In this document: positions 6,870 through 9,756 of the stretch, piece after piece
Position numbering within the stretch: the stretch's first letter is position 1
How the letters are laid out: the number at the start of each line of letters is the position of its first letter
Assembly: GCA_030642845.1 (NCBI GenBank)
Contig: DAOWMZ010000036.1
Coordinates: 1-9,756 of the forward strand
DNA from: Candidatus Zixiibacteriota bacterium
GTDB taxonomy: Bacteria; Zixibacteria; MSB-5A5; GN15; FEB-12
DNA length: 9,756 nt
Direction: 5' to 3'
The notes under the pieces: model-generated
The model's database searches: none
Seen by the model: only the letters and a program-made list of their open reading frames with translations
What the model was told of the DNA's origin: nothing
Made by a program: the position numbers and the translations under genes

Positions 6870-7340
6870 TTATTGTATCAATGATATTTGTCCCGCAATT
6901 TCCTGAAGGTTTTTCAAGACATTCATATATCTATTAAAGTAGATATGCGCCACCTTGCGCATAATACTCATGCCAATAATACAATTATCATTCAGAACAT
7001 CCTGAAAAGGCTTAGCTTCAATTAATAGAAGTTCAGAATCTTCCATACATTGAGCAGAGGCAGTATATCGTTCTGAACCAAGAAGTGGTGATAAACCAAA
7101 TAACTCCCCCTGTTCAATTTTCGTTATGGACAGGCTGTAGTCATGATGTTGTGACGGCAACTGCAGGTCGACCGACCCATTCATTAACATATAAACATGG
7201 TTAGCATAATCATTCAAACCAAAAATGATTTCACCAGCTTGATATTTTTTTACCGATGAATACCCTTTGATTTCAAATGTTTTTTCTAATCCAAGTGATC
7301 TGAACAGATCATGACCTCTTAATATTTTTTCAGCACTCAT
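6870..7340 (-). CDS. stand-alone cyclic-nucleotide-binding-domain protein
   Basis: The 156-residue product is a cNMP-binding beta-roll of the Crp/Fnr type: KKYQAGEIIFGLNDYANHVYMLMNGSVDL (31-59), the cassette GELFGLSPLLGSERYTASA (78-96), then a strand and the long C-terminal helix (about 110-145). It stops there. Crp proteins are about 210 residues with a helix-turn-helix, which is absent here, so it probably does not bind DNA directly and may act as a sensor subunit or partner. In the phosphate-binding cassette the usual Glu is Leu83, while Arg91 is kept, so binding of cAMP in the normal way is doubtful. The ATG at 7340 has a clear AAGGAGT site. The protein probably acts in the cytosol; its partner is unknown. 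Confidence 0.8.
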   Translation of the reverse strand: MSAEKILRGHDLFRSLGLEKTFEIKGYSSVKKYQAGEIIFGLNDYANHVYMLMNGSVDLQLPSQHHDYSLSITKIEQGELFGLSPLLGSERYTASAQCMEDSELLLIEAKPFQDVLNDNCIIGMSIMRKVAHIYFNRYMNVLKNLQEIAGQISLIQ

Positions 7341-7544
7341 AGAATAACTCCTTTTTTATAGATGTTTAATCCCATGATATTATTTTCAGATCTAAAGATA
7401 CTATTTATGTAAGATGTTTATATTAGAACAGATGATGTCATGCTTGATGCAGGATAAAATGTATGGATCTGAAATAGCATCCTTATTTTAAGATAACACA
7501 ATAATGGATATTTATCAAGATGTTTATTCATGCTTTTCATCTAT

Positions 7545-7576
7545 AAAAAAACCCGCACTCTAAAGAGTACGGATTT
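7545..7576 (-). terminator. intrinsic terminator of the lipoprotein gene
   Basis: On the minus strand a 12-bp stem (AAATCCGTACTC with GAGTGCGGGTTT, two G-T pairs, loop TTTA, 7549-7576) runs into seven T. It lies 40 nt past the lipoprotein stop and separates that gene from the cNMP-domain gene. Confidence 0.87.
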
Positions 7577-7616
7577 AATATTTAAAAATGAATACGATAT
7601 TCTTGTTATTAAATAA

Positions 7617-8414
7617 CTATTGTAAATTCGTCTGTGGTCTATCTGGATTTTTAATAAGATTCAATCCAGGTTCATGACCGGCAACTGCTGAAGGGGGTTC
7701 GGAAAACTGCCAATTGGTTGGATCAGCCGGATCTCCTCCGGTAAATGTTAAACGCCAGTAATATTCAAAAAACAAATATCCTGACCAATCCGGAGTCCAG
7801 TAATCAATGTAACCATAAATATCATATATGTTATCAGACTGCTTTGTTATATCAACCTGATAAGTTGACAGGTAGAATATCCAGCCATTGTTATAACCAT
7901 AATCAGCATTGATCACTTCAATAACTATTGGATCGGAATAATATTCCAGCGCTCCCAAGGCCATATGTTCGTTAGGCGTACACTGTGCAGTCAGAATTGT
8001 ATCAATTATTATGAGCGTATCATAATTATTTACGACCTGCACAACTGTATCAATTATGTAGGTTGTATCATAGTGGTTATGAACAGTTGAAACGGTATCA
8101 ATTATATAGGTTGTATCATAGTGGTTATAAACAGTCGAGACAGTATCATAAATATAAATACTTACTGTATCATAGTTATTATATATCTGAATTACAGTAT
8201 CAAAAACAAAAGCGGTGTCAGTGATATATACTGTCGAAGTATCACTGTTGAAAACCGTATCTGTCTGAACAATTGTATCAGGCGGAAGATAAACATATTC
8301 TATTTCCTGAACATAACTGGTTGATTCAACAATCCTTTCCTTATCACAACCAGATGCAGCCCATAAAAGCATAAATATTGCTATTATTAAAATCAAATAA
8401 GTATTTCTTTTCAT
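7617..8414 (-). CDS. Asp-Thr repeat lipoprotein of unknown function
   Basis: The 265-residue product begins with a lipoprotein signal: MKRN, a hydrophobic stretch, and the lipobox AASGC with the lipidated Cys23. It should be anchored in the inner or outer membrane. Residues about 45-143 form a low-complexity region full of DT pairs (VQTDTV, YDTTYIIDT, and so on), in which a 16-residue unit of the type VSTVYNHYDTTYIIDT recurs. Alternating hydrophobic and Asp-Thr residues suggest an extended beta stalk holding the rest away from the membrane. The C-terminal part (about 144-265) is rich in Tyr and Trp (YYWRLTFTGGDP, DYWTPDWSGYLFFEYY) and resembles no family I can name. The ATG at 8414 has a GGGAG site. 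The gene is divergent from the selenoprotein peroxiredoxin gene, with about 320 nt between them. Confidence 0.8.
   Translation of the reverse strand: MKRNTYLILIIAIFMLLWAASGCDKERIVESTSYVQEIEYVYLPPDTIVQTDTVFNSDTSTVYITDTAFVFDTVIQIYNNYDTVSIYIYDTVSTVYNHYDTTYIIDTVSTVHNHYDTTYIIDTVVQVVNNYDTLIIIDTILTAQCTPNEHMALGALEYYSDPIVIEVINADYGYNNGWIFYLSTYQVDITKQSDNIYDIYGYIDYWTPDWSGYLFFEYYWRLTFTGGDPADPTNWQFSEPPSAVAGHEPGLNLIKNPDRPQTNLQ
8003..8200 (-). repeat. 48-bp tandem repeats inside the lipoprotein gene
   Basis: Units at 8003-8050, 8051-8098 and 8099-8146 are each 48 bp, and a fourth at 8147-8200 is 54 bp. The second and third differ at only about five positions; the outer units are more diverged. Each encodes a 16-residue (last one 18) Asp-Thr unit, so change in copy number keeps the reading frame. 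Confidence 0.85.
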
Positions 8415-8443
8415 AATAACTCCCGTGTAAAGAATTTTATCTA

Positions 8444-8466
8444 TACTTGATACTGCAAAAGTTGTG
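8444..8466 (+). repeat. 23-bp dispersed repeat, copy 1
   Basis: The copy begins TACTTGAT, then A, CTGCAAAAGT, T, GTG. It matches the copy at 9502-9524 at 21 of 23 bases. It lies in the divergent region, within the predicted leader of the lipoprotein mRNA. A weaker relative (TATTCTTGACTGCAAAG, minus strand) occurs near 3424-3440. Confidence 0.6.
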
Positions 8467-8504
8467 CCTACTCACTGGAACAGATGGAACCAATTTATCA
8501 CCTT

Positions 8505-8534
8505 ATTATACAACAGGTTACAAGTATTGTTCAA
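8505..8534 (-). promoter_or_regulatory. candidate sigma70 promoter of the lipoprotein gene
   Basis: On the minus strand TTGAAC (8529-8534) and a perfect TATAAT (8505-8510) are 18 nt apart. Transcription would start near 8498, giving a leader of about 84 nt. The -35 overlaps a near-palindrome of 18 bp (8531-8548, 16 positions symmetric: TCAAG, 8 nt, CTTGA). Confidence 0.55.
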
Positions 8535-8627
8535 GTATGCATTCTTGACATAATGTAACCAATTTATGATCTGAATTGCAAAGAGGTAATATTGCATGGT
8601 TATTTCTACAACATCCTTAACTTAGAG

Positions 8628-8645
8628 TTATATTTCGATATATAA
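8628..8645. promoter_or_regulatory. palindrome next to the peroxiredoxin promoter, possible operator
   Basis: The 18-bp sequence from TTATAT through TTCGAT to ATATAA is symmetric at 16 positions and ends exactly where the -35 begins. Its AT-rich form with outer TTATA and TATAA recalls boxes of Fur/PerR-family regulators, which would suit a peroxide-defence gene. The resemblance is loose and the regulator is unknown. Confidence 0.4.
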
Positions 8646-8674
8646 TTGACATTATTGTCTGTTATTATTATAGT
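8646..8674 (+). promoter_or_regulatory. sigma70-type promoter of the peroxiredoxin gene
   Basis: A consensus TTGACA (8646-8651), a 17-nt spacer and TATAGT (8669-8674) make this the best promoter in the window. Transcription should start near 8681, about 50 nt before the ATG at 8732. Confidence 0.75.
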
Positions 8675-8731
8675 AATGGAGGTTATTGAAAGCATATTTG
8701 TAGATGATCTATGATTTATAAGGAGGTGCAT

Positions 8732-9442
8732 ATGCCTGAAGAACCTGTTGGGTGCGCCAAACCGACCGGTAAGGTCATTGGCGAGAAGACTAATTCAAAA
8801 AATTCCAATGATAATAATTCTGATCAAGGAGAAAATAAAATGGTTATAGCCAGAGTCGGCGAAAAAGCTCCTGATTTTGAAGCTCCCGCCTATCATAAGG
8901 AAAAATTCATAAGTGTAAAATTATCTGACTATCTTGGTAAATGGGTATTGCTCTGCTTTTATCCTGGTGATTTCACTTTTGTCTGACCGACAGAATTATC
9001 GGCGGTCGCCGATAAGTTTGACGAGCTTCAAAAGCTTGGTGTCGAAGTGTTGTCAGCTTCAACTGACAGTATTTTTGTTCATAAAATCTGGGTAGAAGAA
9101 GAGCTAAATAAAATGACCAGAGATGGCATTCCCTGGCCTATGGTTGCAGATGGAGCCGGAAATCTGGGGAAAGTCTATGGCGTTTATGATGAAGCTAATG
9201 GAGTGAATATTCGGGGAAGGTTTCTTATTGATCCGGATGGCGTTATCCAGGCAATGGAAGTCATGACACCTCCGGTTGGTCGTAAAATTGAAGAAACTAT
9301 CAGACAAATTCATGCTTTCCAGCATGTCCGAAAAACCAAAGGGGCTGAGGCTTGTCCGGCCGGTTGGGAACCGGGAAAGGATACCCTTAAGCCAGGACCG
9401 GATCTGGTTGGAAAAGTATGGAAAGTTTGGCAGCCTGAATAG
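8732..9442 (+). CDS. selenocysteine-containing peroxiredoxin (Prx1/AhpC type), TGA read as Sec
   Basis: Peroxiredoxins reduce hydrogen and organic peroxides in the cytosol. The frame is interrupted only by TGA at 8984-8986, at the place of the peroxidatic residue: PGDFTFV-U-PTE matches the family motif PxxxTxxC, and the frame continues unbroken to TAG at 9440. With Sec85 the product is 236 residues. Other marks are APDFEAPAY, the active-site Arg161 in [11 protein letters not shown], and ACPAGWEPG with Cys208 as resolving residue, so it is a 2-Cys-type enzyme forming a selenenyl-sulfide. A SECIS hairpin follows the TGA. Two starts have good ribosome sites: 8732 (AAGGAGG, chosen) and in-frame ATG 8840 (AAGGAG), which would give 200 residues with Sec49. 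The extra 36 residues carry VGCAKPTG. The gene is monocistronic, with its own promoter and terminator. The sel genes must lie elsewhere. Confidence 0.93.
8987..9020 (+). promoter_or_regulatory. bacterial SECIS element in the peroxiredoxin mRNA
   Basis: TTATCGGC (8996-9003) pairs perfectly with GCCGATAA (9008-9015) around a GGTC loop (9004-9007). After an A-G mismatch, four further pairs (8991-8994 with 9017-9020) lengthen the stem. The first loop G is 17 nt after the TGA, within the range known for bacterial SECIS elements, whose apical loops carry G in the first positions for SelB. The hairpin lies inside the coding sequence, as in other bacterial selenoproteins. Confidence 0.88.
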
Positions 9443-9463
9443 ACCTATTGCTACAACTTATTT

Positions 9464-9497
9464 AAAAAAGCGTCTGGAAACTGACGCTTTTTTTTTA
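9464..9497 (+). terminator. intrinsic terminator of the peroxiredoxin gene
   Basis: AAAAAAGCGTC (9464-9474) pairs perfectly with GACGCTTTTTT (9483-9493) around an 8-nt loop, and the T-run continues to 9496. It begins 21 nt after the stop codon. The A-run on the 5' side would let it work on the other strand too. Confidence 0.92.
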
Positions 9498-9501
9498 TTT
9501 G

Positions 9502-9524
9502 TACTTGATTCTGCAAAAGTCGTG
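9502..9524 (+). repeat. 23-bp dispersed repeat, copy 2
   Basis: This copy differs from that at 8444-8466 only at the ninth and twentieth bases (T for A, C for T). It lies directly after the peroxiredoxin terminator. The two copies have the same orientation, about 1.06 kb apart, and enclose the peroxiredoxin unit. Confidence 0.6.
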
Positions 9525-9756
9525 GCGGTATTATAGCCAATGAACCTGCCCATGTAAGACATTGTTATTTTAGGGGTTATTGGGATCTGCACTACAACTA
9601 AGAATGATAGTATTTACAGTTTCAGGTAAATAAAATGCAAAGATAATGCACTTTTTACAATAGATTTTGATTTGAGTTTCTATCGGTTTCTTTTAGATAC
9701 TCTGATATTAATTACTATTTTTCAGGTGGAGTATAGATTATTCCATGTTCTAAATA
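9525..9756. other. gene-free stretch to the window end
   Basis: No reading frame with a start and ribosome site was found on either strand. No tRNA, hairpin with T-run or further copy of the 23-bp repeat is visible. The last 42 bases are open on the minus strand up to a TAG at 9715-9717 and could be the end of a gene entering from the right, but 13 codons are too few to support a call. Confidence 0.5.

Noticed and set aside
7384..7474. 9-bp inverted repeat (TTTCAGATC and GATCTGAAA) upstream of the cNMP-domain gene
   Set aside because: The halves are 73 nt apart with no promoter clearly between them; probably chance in AT-rich DNA.
8546..8570. TTGACA at 8546-8551 as a second promoter towards the peroxiredoxin
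   Set aside because: The only -10-like word (TATGAT) is 14 nt away, too close, while the promoter at 8646-8674 fits much better.
8676..8714. Twelve-codon ORF in the peroxiredoxin leader
   Set aside because: It lies at or before the predicted transcript start and has no ribosome site.
8711..8731. Earlier in-frame ATG for the peroxiredoxin
   Set aside because: The AAGGAGG ribosome site at 8720-8726 lies downstream of it and directs the start to 8732.
9047..9442. Separate 131-residue peroxiredoxin ORF with GTG start
   Set aside because: It is the part of the selenoprotein after the TGA. The GTG encodes an internal valine and has no ribosome site.
9552..9690. Minus-strand frame of about 40 codons ending in ADPNNP
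   Set aside because: It has no start codon with a ribosome site and no recognised motif; an open frame of this length is expected by chance.
9715..9756. Possible 3' end of a minus-strand gene entering from the right edge (ends TPPEK)
   Set aside because: Only 13 codons are visible, too few to separate from chance.

Overview
The window is AT-rich bacterial DNA with ten supported protein genes, no RNA genes and no insertion sequence. Several features point to a diderm (Gram-negative-type) bacterium: a classical lipobox lipoprotein, an ECF-type promoter, haem made by the C5 route (HemL), a pyrophosphate-type phosphofructokinase and use of selenocysteine. The Asp-Thr repeat lipoprotein and TTG starts would fit an uncultured lineage near the FCB group or a deltaproteobacterium-like anaerobe. 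The phylum cannot be fixed from this sequence and this placement is inference.

Layout. 1-870 (+) is the 3' part of an EttA-type ABC-F translation factor, followed after 9 nt by hemL (880-2169, +). Convergent to them are a GT87-like membrane glycosyltransferase (2215-3408, -) and a PPi-type phosphofructokinase (3543-4745, -). Each of these two has its own candidate promoter and a TTG start, and the phosphofructokinase gene ends in a clear terminator. Next come an NTF2/SnoaL-like small protein (5066-5380, -) that looks leaderless, and a DUF523-DUF1722 protein (5630-6343, -). The DUF1722 domain of the latter is cut by a stop codon, and its remains are still readable in frame downstream. Then follow a 43-residue single-pass membrane protein (6615-6746, -) behind an ECF-type promoter, a cyclic-nucleotide-binding-domain protein without a DNA-binding domain (6870-7340, -), and an Asp-Thr repeat lipoprotein (7617-8414, -).

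The most notable gene is at the right (8732-9442, +). It is a 2-Cys-type peroxiredoxin whose peroxidatic cysteine codon is TGA. An 8-bp perfect hairpin with a GGUC loop begins 9 nt after that TGA, as expected for a bacterial SECIS element. It should therefore be read as one selenoprotein of 236 residues, not as two broken ORFs. It has a good sigma70-type promoter, a palindrome next to the -35 that could be an operator, and a strong terminator. Copies of a 23-bp repeat flank the gene.

The genes do not form one pathway. The common ground is central metabolism plus redox and envelope functions: haem synthesis, glycolysis/gluconeogenesis, peroxide removal, a probable Fe-S protein and surface or membrane proteins. 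Transcription units are short, often single genes.
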